From Spirochaetota bacterium (GTDB lineage: Bacteria; Spirochaetota; Spirochaetia; Treponematales; Treponemataceae), in NCBI GenBank assembly GCA_023438065.1, contig JAEXRH010000014.1:1-64000 (forward strand): DNA of 64,000 nt, read 5' to 3'. The notes beneath the pieces were generated by a model. That model saw only the letters and a list, made by a program, of their open reading frames with translations, did no database searches and had not been told where the DNA came from. This document shows positions 34,253-42,765 of the stretch, in pieces; position 1 is the first letter of the stretch; each line of letters begins with the position of its first letter. The translations under genes and the position numbers were made by a program.

Positions 34253-35170
34253 CTACTGAATTTTCCACTTGCCCTCGACGCGAACCATCCGCGTCGAGGG
34301 GATCTCGAGGACGCGGCCGTCTTCCCCGAGAAGCCTGATCATCCGCGTCAGCGGATTGACCTCGGTCACGCGGAAATTCGCCTCGTCGTAAAAGAGCCTG
34401 ATACCCTCGTTCGGGAGGCTTTTCCGCTCCTCGCAATACCAGTCGTGCTCGTAGGCGAGACAGCACAAGAGCCTGCCGCATTGCCCCGAAATCTTCAGCG
34501 AGTTAAGCGAGAGATTCTGGTCCTTCGCCATGCGGATCGAGACGGGTTTGAGCCTATCGGTGACGGAATGGCAGCAATAAGGCCTGCCGCACACGCCGAG
34601 TCCGCCGGTAATGCGGGACTCGTCGCGAACGCCGATCTGCCTGAGCTCGATGCGCATCTTGAATATCGAGACGAGGTCCTTCACGAGATCGCGAAAGTCC
34701 ACGCGGTTCTCCGCGCTGAAGAAAAACAGGATCTTCGGCTCGTCGAGAAGATAGTGGGTCGCGATGAGCTTCATCTCGAGCCGATGCTGCGCGACCTTCT
34801 CGCGGAAGACCTTGAACGCCTTATCCTCGCGTTCGCGATAATCCTCCGCGCGCGCGAGATCGGCGGGGTCCGCCTTCCGCTCGATCATCACCACGTCGTC
34901 CGGCCTTATACCGAGCGGCACGCGTATCTTCCCCATGACGAGCGCGAGATCGCGCCCGTAGCGGGTCGGCACGAGCACGTACTCGCCGACGGTGAGCTGG
35001 AGCGTCGGGTGTGTCGCGTAGATGCTTTCGCTCGAGTACTCGAGCTTCAGGTGATACAGAGGGTCGGGAAAGACATAACTTCCCGGAGCAACCTCTATCG
35101 TTTCCCCTTGGGGATCTTCGAGACTCGAAAGATCCTGGGGTATATCGTCGTGTTCGAACGCGCTGTTCAT
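34253..35170 (-). CDS. PSP1-domain protein (YaaT/RicT-like)
   Basis: 305 residues. The PSP1 C-terminal domain (about 115-215) carries the cysteine segment GVCGRPYCCHSV followed by SGQCGRLLCCLAYEHDWY, which in B. subtilis RicT helps bind Fe-S clusters in the Y-complex that affects RNase Y and phosphorelays. The N-terminal 60 residues are an extra acidic extension. It lies downstream of a YaaR-like gene, as in Firmicutes, but without holB between them. GAGGAAACGC is the ribosome site. Confidence 0.88.
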   Translation of the reverse strand: MNSAFEHDDIPQDLSSLEDPQGETIEVAPGSYVFPDPLYHLKLEYSSESIYATHPTLQLTVGEYVLVPTRYGRDLALVMGKIRVPLGIRPDDVVMIERKADPADLARAEDYREREDKAFKVFREKVAQHRLEMKLIATHYLLDEPKILFFFSAENRVDFRDLVKDLVSIFKMRIELRQIGVRDESRITGGLGVCGRPYCCHSVTDRLKPVSIRMAKDQNLSLNSLKISGQCGRLLCCLAYEHDWYCEERKSLPNEGIRLFYDEANFRVTEVNPLTRMIRLLGEDGRVLEIPSTRMVRVEGKWKIQ

Positions 35171-35191
35171 GCGTTTCCTCGCCTTCGGTCG

Positions 35192-35719
35192 TCAGGACAT
35201 CAAGTCGACCAACAACCCGTTGATTTCTTCGATCTTTTCCAGAAGCCCGAGTTGCGGGCGCTGATTGGAAAGGATCCCTGCAGCCAACTGCTCCAGTTTC
35301 TCGTCGATTACCCGCACCTGCGTGAACTTTTTGCGCTTGAGGATATTTCCCCCGGAGACGCTCTCGGTTACGGTGTAGGTCCTTTCCACCACATAGCGGA
35401 CGAAGGACCTGACGGCGTTTTTGTACGCCACGATGTTGTCGGGCAACGGTTTTTCCTTGAGGGCGTCTCCCGCGGAGTGCACGTCGTCAAGAAGCGTTGA
35501 AAGGATCTTCTCCGGGGGCAAGCCGACAAGATGCGCCGGAATCGAGCGCTCGGCCTCTTCGGCCCGGTCTGCGAGCTCTTCCTTGACGAGCCGGTCAAAT
35601 CGCCTTACGCCCGGCTTCTCTTTCTTGTCAGAAGGCCGCGCGGCTCCGCCCGCCACCGCGGCATGCCCCGCGATCGAGGCGAAAAAGGGTGCCGACTCGA
35701 TGGGTCCCGCGCCCGCCAT
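35192..35719 (-). CDS. YaaR-family (DUF327) protein
   Basis: 175 residues. The C-terminal 110 residues match the family: ILSTLLDDVHSAGDALKEKPLPDNIVAYKNAVRSFVRYVVERTY and the ending GLLEKIEEINGLLVDLMS. All-helical, no export signal. One-base overlap with the bactofilin stop. B. subtilis yaaR lies close to yaaT, so the pairing here supports a shared but ill-defined function. Confidence 0.82.
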   Translation of the reverse strand: MAGAGPIESAPFFASIAGHAAVAGGAARPSDKKEKPGVRRFDRLVKEELADRAEEAERSIPAHLVGLPPEKILSTLLDDVHSAGDALKEKPLPDNIVAYKNAVRSFVRYVVERTYTVTESVSGGNILKRKKFTQVRVIDEKLEQLAAGILSNQRPQLGLLEKIEEINGLLVDLMS

Positions 35720-36165
35720 CAGCGACCCGAACCGGAGGCCGGATATCGCGCGCCGGCAAGCGTCGTCGAGCCGAGCGCGCGACGGTTATCGTACTCGGAA
35801 AGCGCGGCGTCGAAACGGGCCTGATCGTTCACCGCGACGCACGCGCCGTTGAGCACGACCGACTCCTCGACCTGCAGGCGCTTGGTGATGACGTTCCCGA
35901 GAACCATTCCCGACGAAAGGATCGTGACGCCCTCGGGAGCGATGACGTCGCCTTGCACCACCCCGCCGACGGTCGCGACGAGTGCGCGAATGTCCCCGCG
36001 TACGCGGGCGTTCTCGCCGATGATCACGCGGCCGGGGGTCTCGAGGCTCCCGTCGATGTCGCCGTCGATGCGGATGAAGCCGGCGATTTTCAGCTCGCCC
36101 CGAATGAACGCGCCGGGCCCGACGATGGTATTGATTGAAACGTCTTCCTGGATCTGGAAAGCCAC
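35719..36165 (-). CDS. Bactofilin
   Basis: 148 residues. A short N-terminus, then a right-handed beta-helix of repeated G-x-[IV] strands (about 15-115; GAFIRGELKIAGFIRIDGDIDGSLETPGRVIIGENARVRGDIRA), then a polar tail. Bactofilins polymerise into cytoskeletal filaments that position wall enzymes. The adjacent upstream M23 peptidase gene strongly suggests a cell-shape module. Start is GTG with a GGGCGG site. Confidence 0.94.
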   Translation of the reverse strand: MAFQIQEDVSINTIVGPGAFIRGELKIAGFIRIDGDIDGSLETPGRVIIGENARVRGDIRALVATVGGVVQGDVIAPEGVTILSSGMVLGNVITKRLQVEESVVLNGACVAVNDQARFDAALSEYDNRRALGSTTLAGARYPASGSGR

Positions 36166-36176
36166 TTGTACCGCCC

Positions 36177-37205
36177 TTACTTGCGCGCCGCGACCTTGAT
36201 GTTGAGGTACTTCATCGGGTCGACTACGTCGGATCCGATGTGCACCTCGTAATGGAGGTGCGGCCCCGTCGAGACGCCGGTATTTCCGATATAACCGATT
36301 ACCTGTCCCTGTTGCACATACTGGCCGCGCTGGACGCGGAACGACTGCATGTGGGCATAACGGGTATAGAATCCGTGTTTGTGCTTGATGAGCACGTAGT
36401 TTCCGAATCCGGGATCGTACTCGACGGTCACGACCTGGCCATCGGCCGTCGCGAGAATCGGGTCGCCCATGCGATAGGTGGAAAGGTCGACGCCCTTATG
36501 GATATACCACTGACCGGTGAAAGGATGCCGGTTCTGGCCGAAGACCATCGAGACGTGCCCGATTCCGCCGGCGATCGGCCAGAGGCTCGGGATGTCCGAA
36601 AAGAGGGTGTTCTGCGAGTCGAGAAGCTTCCCGATCTCCTCGATGGGCTGGACGGAATTCTCGAGATAGCCGGTGAGGCGCTGGAGCTCGGCGATCTCCT
36701 TGACCGACCCGGTCGCCGATTCCTTGACGTTGAAGAGCGAGGAAAGGTCGCCGTTCTGCATGCTGCTTTTAGACGCGGCTGCGTTGTTGTCGAGCCCGAT
36801 CACCGAAAGGGTCCCGGAAAAGGCCGACTGGAAATTCTGGGCGGCGCGGAGAAGGTTTCCCGTTTCGTCCTTGAGGCTGTCGAGGCTCGCGCGGGTCTCC
36901 CGCGACTCCTTCTCGAGCGCGGCGATATTCCGCGCGGATACGAGGGAATTCCTCGAGAACCAGAAGAACGAAGCGAATATGCCGACGATGACGACGACGA
37001 ACGAAACGAGAGAAAAGAGCGTTGTCTGGAAATTCACGACACGCTTCTGGGAATGGGGCACCACCATGATGGTAAGCTTTCGCCTGCCCCCGCGGATGAA
37101 GGCGGAAAGCGCGTTGCCGACGGCCGTGAAACATCCTTTAAAAAACCGGCCGATTGAGCGAACGATGTTGTTCTCGACCCGCTTGTATCCTCTGGTCCTG
37201 GGCAC
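36177..37205 (-). CDS. M23-family (LytM) peptidoglycan peptidase, membrane-anchored
   Basis: 342 residues. One membrane helix (about 62-85) after a basic cytoplasmic tail, a coiled-coil stalk (about 90-190), and a C-terminal LytM domain with zinc ligands in HKGVDLS and the HxH of GPHLHYEVHIG. All metal ligands appear present, so it should be an active endopeptidase cutting stem-peptide bridges. GTG start with GGGAG upstream. First gene of the operon with bactofilin, YaaR-like and PSP1. Confidence 0.93.
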   Translation of the reverse strand: MPRTRGYKRVENNIVRSIGRFFKGCFTAVGNALSAFIRGGRRKLTIMVVPHSQKRVVNFQTTLFSLVSFVVVIVGIFASFFWFSRNSLVSARNIAALEKESRETRASLDSLKDETGNLLRAAQNFQSAFSGTLSVIGLDNNAAASKSSMQNGDLSSLFNVKESATGSVKEIAELQRLTGYLENSVQPIEEIGKLLDSQNTLFSDIPSLWPIAGGIGHVSMVFGQNRHPFTGQWYIHKGVDLSTYRMGDPILATADGQVVTVEYDPGFGNYVLIKHKHGFYTRYAHMQSFRVQRGQYVQQGQVIGYIGNTGVSTGPHLHYEVHIGSDVVDPMKYLNIKVAARK

Positions 37206-37251
37206 AATGTACTCCCTGTCAGAACGCTAAAAAAACATACTTTTGAAATGT

Positions 37252-37281
37252 ATAATATCATGGAACAAAAATAGCTGTCAA
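37252..37281 (-). promoter_or_regulatory. Promoter of the M23-bactofilin operon
   Basis: Minus strand TTGACA (37281-37276), 18-base spacer, TATTAT (37257-37252). The leader before the GTG at 37205 is about 40 bases. The -35 box overlaps the foot of the hairpin at 37280-37308. Confidence 0.75.
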
Positions 37282-37311
37282 ACCGGCGAGGTCCTCAGGA
37301 ACCGGTTTTTT
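37280..37311 (+). terminator. Intrinsic terminator-like hairpin between divergent genes
   Basis: AAACCGG (37280-37286) pairs with CCGGTTT (37302-37308) and is followed by a T run on the plus strand. No plus-strand gene precedes it, so it may stop antisense transcripts coming out of the M23 gene before the tatD promoter. Confidence 0.6.
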
Positions 37312-37323
37312 ATTGACGCCAGG

Positions 37324-37351
37324 TTGAAGCTATGCTATTTTGAAGTATAAT
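37324..37351 (+). promoter_or_regulatory. tatD-dus promoter
   Basis: TTGAAG (37324-37329), 16-base spacer, consensus TATAAT (37346-37351). The leader to the ATG at 37421 is about 63 bases. Confidence 0.75.
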
Positions 37352-37420
37352 CGTTATATCCAGTTTGGATATATCTTTTGGCCCGTTCAGGCCCCACTAC
37401 TCTCTGATTGGAAGTCAGCC

Positions 37421-38194
37421 ATGCAATTTTTTGATACTCACGCTCATATTGGGCTTATTTATGACGACCCGATCGAGCAGCTTCGGGTGATCCAGGAAGC
37501 GAAACAGGCGCAAGTTACCCGTATCGTCAGCATCTGTAACAGTTTGCACGATTTCAGCGTCGTGTATCCGACCCTTAAATCCGCACAGTCCGTCTATCAC
37601 GCCATAGGCGTATCCCCGTCCGAGGTGACCAATCCCGGCCGCGACTGGATTCGCACGGTCGAGGAGGGCCTCAAACAGCCGAACGTCGTCGCCCTGGGCG
37701 AGATCGGCCTCGATTATTTCCGGAAATACGGAGACAAGCGTTCACAGATTGAACTGTTTATCACCCAACTCGAGCTCGCGAACAAGGCCGACATGCCGGT
37801 CATCATCCATAATCGCGACGCGGGCAAGGACGTGCTCGATATCCTCGCCGAGCGCCTTCCCGAGGCCGGAGGCGTGCTCCACTGCTATTCCGAGGACGCC
37901 GAATACGCCAGGATCGCGCTCGACCTCAACCTCTATTTCTCCTTCGCGGGAAACCTGACCTACCGGAACGCGCGAAACCTTCACGAGACGGTCCTTACCC
38001 TTCCGATCGACCGAATTCTCATCGAGTCGGAAAGCCCCTTCATGGTGCCCGCCGAGTTCCGCGGCAAACGGAACATGCCGTCATATACCCCTTCGACGGC
38101 GAAGTTCCTCGCGGAGATGCTCGAGATGGATCTCGAGGCCCTCGCGGCCCAGCTGTGGACGAACAGCTGCAAGTTCTTCCGCCTTCCTGAATGA
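37421..38194 (+). CDS. TatD-family metal-dependent hydrolase, divergent at metal ligands
   Basis: 257 residues. TIM-barrel fold with HxH in DTHAHIG (5-11), E94 in ALGEIGLDYFRKYG, H130 in VIIHNRDA and H154 in GVLHCYS. The final acidic ligand, normally Asp in ETDxP, is Glu here (ESESP, E204), and the usual GxHP motif reads GVSPSE. TatD proteins are 3'-5' DNases/RNases or general metallohydrolases; activity here may differ. ATG at 37421 with GGAAG upstream; a longer frame from 37340 would start inside the promoter. Confidence 0.85.
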   Translation: MQFFDTHAHIGLIYDDPIEQLRVIQEAKQAQVTRIVSICNSLHDFSVVYPTLKSAQSVYHAIGVSPSEVTNPGRDWIRTVEEGLKQPNVVALGEIGLDYFRKYGDKRSQIELFITQLELANKADMPVIIHNRDAGKDVLDILAERLPEAGGVLHCYSEDAEYARIALDLNLYFSFAGNLTYRNARNLHETVLTLPIDRILIESESPFMVPAEFRGKRNMPSYTPSTAKFLAEMLEMDLEALAAQLWTNSCKFFRLPE

Positions 38195-39321
38195 CGGCCG
38201 CCGTTTCTCCGGGTCAGGCCTCAGGCGGAACCGGGAAACTCTGGCACCCGGTCCGCATCGGTTCCCTCGACATTCCCGGAAACCTCTTTCTCGCGCCCGT
38301 AGCGGGGTATTCCGACCGCTCGTTCCGCTCGCTTTGCGTCGAATACGGCGCCTCCTTCACCTATACCGAGATGGTATCGGCCGAGGCCCTCGTCCGCGAC
38401 TCCGAGAAAACCCGGCTCATGATGCGGCGCGCGCCGAACGAGAAACGGTACGCGGTCCAGCTCTTCGGCGGGGACGCCGACCGCATGGCCCTCGCCGTCC
38501 CGCTCGCGCTCGAGCATTCCGGATGCGAATGCATCGACATCAACGCGGGATGCCCGGTACCCAAGGTCTACAAGACGGGCGCGGGTTCGGCCCTCACGCG
38601 GGATCCGGACCGGCTCGCCGGCATCGTTCGCGCGGCCGTGTCCGCGAGCGAGGCCTTCGCGGGAAACCGCCCGCAGGGCCTTGAGCGCGGCGAGGATTCG
38701 CAAGGGTCGGCCCAAGCCCCGATCGCCCCGGTTCCGATAACGGTGAAAATCCGCTCGGGGTGGGACGACGCGTCCATCACCTGGAAGGAAGCGGCGGCCG
38801 CCGCGATCGAGTCGGGGGCGAAAGCCGTTACCCTCCATCCGCGAACGAGGGCGCAGGGTTACGAAGGAAAGTCGCGCTGGGATCTCCTCGCCGAGCTCGT
38901 CGCCTTCGTCCGGTCGCGCTGGCCCGGCATCCCGGTATTCGGCTCGGGAGACCTCTTTACGCCCGAATCGGCCAAGGCGATGCTCGAGGAAACGGGCTGC
39001 GACGCGGTCATGTTCGCGCGCGGGGCTATGGGAAATCCCTTCATTTTCCGCCAGGCGAGGGACCTCCTCGAGACCGGCGCGTACGGCGAGATACCGGCGA
39101 ACGTCAGGATCGCCTCGGGATGGAGGGAGCTCCACAGCCTCGCGGCGGACGCGGGGGAACATGTCGCGTGCCGCGAGATGCGAAAGCGGTTTTGCTCCTA
39201 TTCCAAGGGGATCGAGGGCGGCTCGGCGCTCCGGGTCGAGCTCGTGAAGGCTTCGACGATCGAAGAATACCGTCAGATTCTCGCGAGATTCGGCTTCCCG
39301 TTCCCACAGGACCGAGCCTGA
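38191..39321 (+). CDS. dus: tRNA-dihydrouridine synthase (DusB-like)
   Basis: 376 residues. FMN-dependent reduction of uridine in tRNA. Family motifs: FLAPVAGYSDRSFR, active-site cysteine in NAGCPVPKVYKTGAGSAL, TVKIRSGWDD, LHPRTRAQGYEGKSRWD and VFGSGDLFTPESA. An insertion of roughly 20 residues rich in Q, G, E and A precedes TVKIRSG. Overlaps tatD by four bases (ATGA), so the two are coupled. Confidence 0.93.
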   Translation: MTAAVSPGQASGGTGKLWHPVRIGSLDIPGNLFLAPVAGYSDRSFRSLCVEYGASFTYTEMVSAEALVRDSEKTRLMMRRAPNEKRYAVQLFGGDADRMALAVPLALEHSGCECIDINAGCPVPKVYKTGAGSALTRDPDRLAGIVRAAVSASEAFAGNRPQGLERGEDSQGSAQAPIAPVPITVKIRSGWDDASITWKEAAAAAIESGAKAVTLHPRTRAQGYEGKSRWDLLAELVAFVRSRWPGIPVFGSGDLFTPESAKAMLEETGCDAVMFARGAMGNPFIFRQARDLLETGAYGEIPANVRIASGWRELHSLAADAGEHVACREMRKRFCSYSKGIEGGSALRVELVKASTIEEYRQILARFGFPFPQDRA

Positions 39322-39324
39322 ACC

Positions 39325-39353
39325 TTGCATAACGGATCGCATCCGTTTAGAAT
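39325..39353 (+). promoter_or_regulatory. Promoter with inverted repeat filling the spacer, before the DUF5312-like gene
   Basis: TTGCAT (39325-39330), 17-base spacer, TAGAAT (39348-39353), five bases, ATG at 39359. The whole spacer is the perfect inverted repeat AACGGAT-CGC-ATCCGTT (39331-39347). Confidence 0.68.
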
Positions 39354-39358
39354 GGCCT

Positions 39359-40999
39359 ATGGGTTTCGTGAATTCGCTCATCGCGTTTCTCAAGGATTTC
39401 GTCGAGTCCCTTTTCGCGTCATCCTCGCCGGAATACAAGAAGAAACAGCAACTCAAACGCCTTGCGGCCCAACTGAAAGCCTCCGAAACCCCGCTATGGA
39501 GACAAGACGGATACATCCTGCCCGCATTTCCGGCAACCCTGTACCAGATCGCGCAGTTTCTCCTGCCTATCAAGGCAACCCTCGACGCGACCGTCGCGAG
39601 CCCCGACCGACGGGTGCAGGATCGCTATCGGGATTACCTCCTTGAGCTCGCGCTGACCGAAGAGCAGCGCGCGGAGCGGAGAAGCTTCTCCCTCTCGGAA
39701 CGGGCCGAGGCTCTCGTCGCGCAAAAGGCGACGCCCGAACGGGTCATCGAGGAACAGGGAAAGCGATTCTCCCAGTTTCTCCACGTGCTTGACGCCCAAC
39801 CGATCCGACAGGCGGGGATCCTCCTTCAAAAGGCGGACGCGCTTTCGGATTTTTGCCGTTTCGATTTCAATAATTTCTTTTCCTACTTCGATCCCGCCTT
39901 CAAGGCGCACGTCGGCCACGATACGACCGTCGATACGCCTACCTTTCACGAGGTGGAGGTCGTCGAGATCATCCCGGTCCTTCTCGACCTGTACTATCTT
40001 CTCTCGAAACTCGAACTCGGCCCCGCGATCGTCGACATCATCGCGCTCCTCGAGTCGAAGCGCGCGGGCGTTCGCCTGACCGAGGAGCTTTCGGGACGGC
40101 TCAATCGCGTAATACAGGCGGTAACCTACCTTCTCCAAAACAAGGCCGGCAAAGACGCCATACTCGCGATCATCCGGGTCACCAAGGGCGATCCCGACTT
40201 CGTTCCGGACCAACCGAGGGATTCGGTCGATTACGTCGGCCAATACCGGGAGAGGATCACCGAGTTTTTCCACGGCGACTCCCGAAAACTCCTCAAGGAG
40301 CGCGAGGCGAACGAGATCCAGAGCCTCATCGACGAGACCTTCGGACAGCGCGAGCTCGAGACCCTTCAAGGGTACAACGAGGCGACGAACGCGCTGATCC
40401 AGGAATTCACCCCTTTTTCCCTCGAATGGATCAAGCCGCTCGAGGTGATCAAGACCTTTTCGCGACACTATTTCGACCAGCACTTCAAGCAGATCCTCAG
40501 GTCGGTGATCGTCGAGGGTTACTTCGCGAATCGCACGCTCCAGAGCTCCCTTTCCTCCTCGTATTACTATTGCGAGTCCATCGGCGGCAAGATCGTCGAC
40601 TTCGAGCAGCTCTTCAACGCAGGACAGCCGTGCAGCCTGAAGATCCTCACCGGGTACCTCACCGAACTCGAGAAGGGCATGGACTTCGAGAAGCCCTTGC
40701 GCAAAATGGTGGAAAACATGAACGGTAACGCCCGCGCGTTCGTCCAGCAGGCGGTCAACAACTACATTGAGGTTTTCAACTTCACCCAGATCATTATCGA
40801 GGACAACAAAAAAACCGTGCCCGACTACATTACGAACATCCGTACGTTGACCTCGTCCACGAAAAACGCCGACTCGTTTGCCTGGCTTGAGCGTGAAAAT
40901 GGAGTATTTCGTAATTTCCTTGAAATAATGAAAAAATATGCTATAGTAGGTACGTTGTCTGTTTCCGCGCAGGCGCAGGAACAAACGGAGAATACATAA
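39359..40999 (+). CDS. Conserved spirochaete protein (DUF5312-like)
   Basis: 546 residues, cytoplasmic and almost wholly helical. It resembles the large conserved helical proteins described in treponemes as DUF5312; this is from memory of family features and is not certain. Features: basic N-terminus with YKKKQQLKRLAAQLKASETPLW, IIPVLLDLYYLLSKLELGP in the middle, and a Gln/Thr-rich end. No enzyme motif or membrane helix. No Shine-Dalgarno sequence; probably leaderless. The next gene encodes a GAF-GGDEF protein whose promoter lies in its last 80 bases. Confidence 0.7.
   Translation: MGFVNSLIAFLKDFVESLFASSSPEYKKKQQLKRLAAQLKASETPLWRQDGYILPAFPATLYQIAQFLLPIKATLDATVASPDRRVQDRYRDYLLELALTEEQRAERRSFSLSERAEALVAQKATPERVIEEQGKRFSQFLHVLDAQPIRQAGILLQKADALSDFCRFDFNNFFSYFDPAFKAHVGHDTTVDTPTFHEVEVVEIIPVLLDLYYLLSKLELGPAIVDIIALLESKRAGVRLTEELSGRLNRVIQAVTYLLQNKAGKDAILAIIRVTKGDPDFVPDQPRDSVDYVGQYRERITEFFHGDSRKLLKEREANEIQSLIDETFGQRELETLQGYNEATNALIQEFTPFSLEWIKPLEVIKTFSRHYFDQHFKQILRSVIVEGYFANRTLQSSLSSSYYYCESIGGKIVDFEQLFNAGQPCSLKILTGYLTELEKGMDFEKPLRKMVENMNGNARAFVQQAVNNYIEVFNFTQIIIEDNKKTVPDYITNIRTLTSSTKNADSFAWLERENGVFRNFLEIMKKYAIVGTLSVSAQAQEQTENT
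40920..40947 (+). promoter_or_regulatory. Promoter inside the 3' end of the DUF5312-like gene
   Basis: TTGAAA (40920-40925), 16-base spacer, TATAGT (40942-40947) lies in a sharply AT-rich patch of an otherwise GC-rich coding region. It would give the GAF-GGDEF gene its own transcript with a leader of about 50 bases. Confidence 0.65.
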
Positions 41000-41002
41000 G
41001 AC

Positions 41003-42049
41003 ATGCCAAAACAAAAGAAGGGAGGCCCTGGCGAGGCGTCTCCCGAAAAGCAGATATACGATCTCAAACAGCTCCTTGAAATCTCGAAAAGCCTCAATTC
41101 GGTCATAGACTTCTCGACCCTTATCGAAGCCATTCTCTATACCTGCATGGGTCAGATGAAAACCCTCGGCGTCGCCATCTTCACGAAAAAGAACTTTGAC
41201 GCGTCCTGCTTTCAGTTGAACAGGAATTTTTACGGATTCGAGCTCCAGAACGAATTCGAGTATTCCATCCCCGAAGACCATCAGCTGGTGAAATTCATCT
41301 CGCAGCGGAACGCCTGCATCACCGTCGAGGACATCAGGACGAGCGGCATCCCGATCGATCGGTCCATCGAGGGCCTGATCGCGCTCGAACCGACCCTCAT
41401 CGTCCCGCTCAAGGCGAAAAACCACGTTTCGGGCCTTCTCGTACTCGGCGAGCAGATCACGGCGGAACCGTACTCGGAATACGAAAAAGAGCACATCATG
41501 AATATCGCCTCCCTCGCCGCGATCGCCATCAGCAATGCCGCGCTCCTCGAGATGACGACGACCGACATGATGACGCACCTCAAGCTCAAGCATTACTTCT
41601 ACACCGTGCTCATCGAGAAACTCGAGCTCAGCGAGTCGCAGCAACTGCCGCTTTCGGTCCTGATGCTCGACATCGATTTTTTCAAGCGCTTCAACGACAC
41701 CTACGGCCATGCCTGCGGCGACGTCGTTCTTCAGATGGTCGCGTCGGTGGTCCAGCAAAACACCCGCAACCAGGACATGGCGGCGCGCTACGGCGGCGAG
41801 GAATTCGTGATCATGCTCTGCGACACGAACGCCCAGACGGCGGTCAAGATCGCCGAGCGCATCCGCACCTCGATCGAGAATCTCGACATCCTCTACGACG
41901 GCCAGCATCTCAACCTGACGATATCGGTCGGCGTGGCGGAATACCGGCCCGGAGCGGATCAGAACGCGAGAGCTCTCGTCGACCGGGCGGACAAAGCCCT
42001 TTACGTCTCGAAGCAATCGGGGCGAAACAAGGTATCCCTTTCGGAATAG
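41003..42049 (+). CDS. GAF-GGDEF diguanylate cyclase
   Basis: 348 residues, soluble. Charged N-terminus, GAF domain (about 30-180), GGDEF domain (about 185-345) with LDIDFFKRFNDTYGHACGD, active-site GGEEF (264-268) and I-site RNQD (255-258) five residues before it. Probably makes c-di-GMP under GAF control. The usual DxLTGLxNR opening is altered to TDMMTHLKLKHYFY, as in several spirochaete GGDEF proteins. Ribosome site GGAG about 11 bases upstream. Confidence 0.92.
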   Translation: MPKQKKGGPGEASPEKQIYDLKQLLEISKSLNSVIDFSTLIEAILYTCMGQMKTLGVAIFTKKNFDASCFQLNRNFYGFELQNEFEYSIPEDHQLVKFISQRNACITVEDIRTSGIPIDRSIEGLIALEPTLIVPLKAKNHVSGLLVLGEQITAEPYSEYEKEHIMNIASLAAIAISNAALLEMTTTDMMTHLKLKHYFYTVLIEKLELSESQQLPLSVLMLDIDFFKRFNDTYGHACGDVVLQMVASVVQQNTRNQDMAARYGGEEFVIMLCDTNAQTAVKIAERIRTSIENLDILYDGQHLNLTISVGVAEYRPGADQNARALVDRADKALYVSKQSGRNKVSLSE

Positions 42050-42091
42050 GGCCCGATCCGTTAAAAACGCGGTGAATCGGCGAAAACGTAC

Positions 42092-42120
42092 TTGCCCCAA
42101 TAAAGCCTTACTGCTACCTT
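42092..42120 (+). promoter_or_regulatory. Candidate promoter abutting the rhomboid gene
   Basis: TTGCCC (42092-42097), 17-base spacer, TACCTT (42115-42120), six bases, ATG at 42127. The -10 is weak (three of six consensus bases). No Shine-Dalgarno sequence is present. Confidence 0.45.
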
Positions 42121-42126
42121 TCTTCC

Positions 42127-42765
42127 ATGAGCCTCAAGAACCTGGTCCGCATGCCCTTCCGGTACGAATTCTGGAACGCCGCCTTCATTCTCATCGGCGT
42201 CAACCTGCTCTTTTTTCTTCTCAATTACGCGTTGCCGAACTCCGCCGCGTACCTCGCGCTCAACCCCGTCCTCGCGACGCGCGGGGGAATGTTCTGGCAG
42301 GTCTTCACGTATCAATTCGTCCATGGGGGGATGTCGCATCTTCTCTCGAACATGATCGGACTCTTTTTCTTCGGCGTCGCGGTCGAACGGCGCGTCGGAT
42401 CGAAGGAGTTTCTCCTCCTTTATCTCCTGTCGGGAACGCTGTGCGGAGCCCTTTCCCTTGCCGTCTACCTCGCCACCGGCGCCGAGTCCGTCTTCCTCAT
42501 GGGAGCCTCGGGAGCGGTCTTCGCGATCCTGCTCGCCTACGCGATCCTGTATCCGGACTCGGTCGTCTATATCTGGGCGATCATCCCGATCCCGGCGCCG
42601 CTTCTCGTGATCGGTTACGCGGCGATCGAAACCCTCTATCTCGTGACCGGGACGAACCGGGGCGTGGCCCACGGCACCCACCTGATCGGCTTCGGCGTCT
42701 GCTGGCTCTATTTTTATGTCAGGTTCGGGATCAATCCGTACCGGGTATGGTTCAAGCGCCGATGA
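42127..42765 (+). CDS. Rhomboid-family intramembrane serine protease
   Basis: 212 residues with six membrane segments. Catalytic serine S128 in GASGAVF (126-132), catalytic histidine H185 in AHGTHLIGF, and HLLSNMIGLFFFG (71-83) with the oxyanion-region histidine and asparagine. WQVFTYQFVHGGMSH is the typical L1-loop region. Cleaves membrane proteins within the bilayer; the substrate is unknown. The next gene overlaps it by four bases. Confidence 0.94.
   Translation: MSLKNLVRMPFRYEFWNAAFILIGVNLLFFLLNYALPNSAAYLALNPVLATRGGMFWQVFTYQFVHGGMSHLLSNMIGLFFFGVAVERRVGSKEFLLLYLLSGTLCGALSLAVYLATGAESVFLMGASGAVFAILLAYAILYPDSVVYIWAIIPIPAPLLVIGYAAIETLYLVTGTNRGVAHGTHLIGFGVCWLYFYVRFGINPYRVWFKRR

Noticed and set aside
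39494..42100. An 868-codon minus-strand frame opposite the DUF5312-like and GGDEF genes
   Set aside because: Shadow frame; the plus strand has GGEEF and GAF motifs and promoters.
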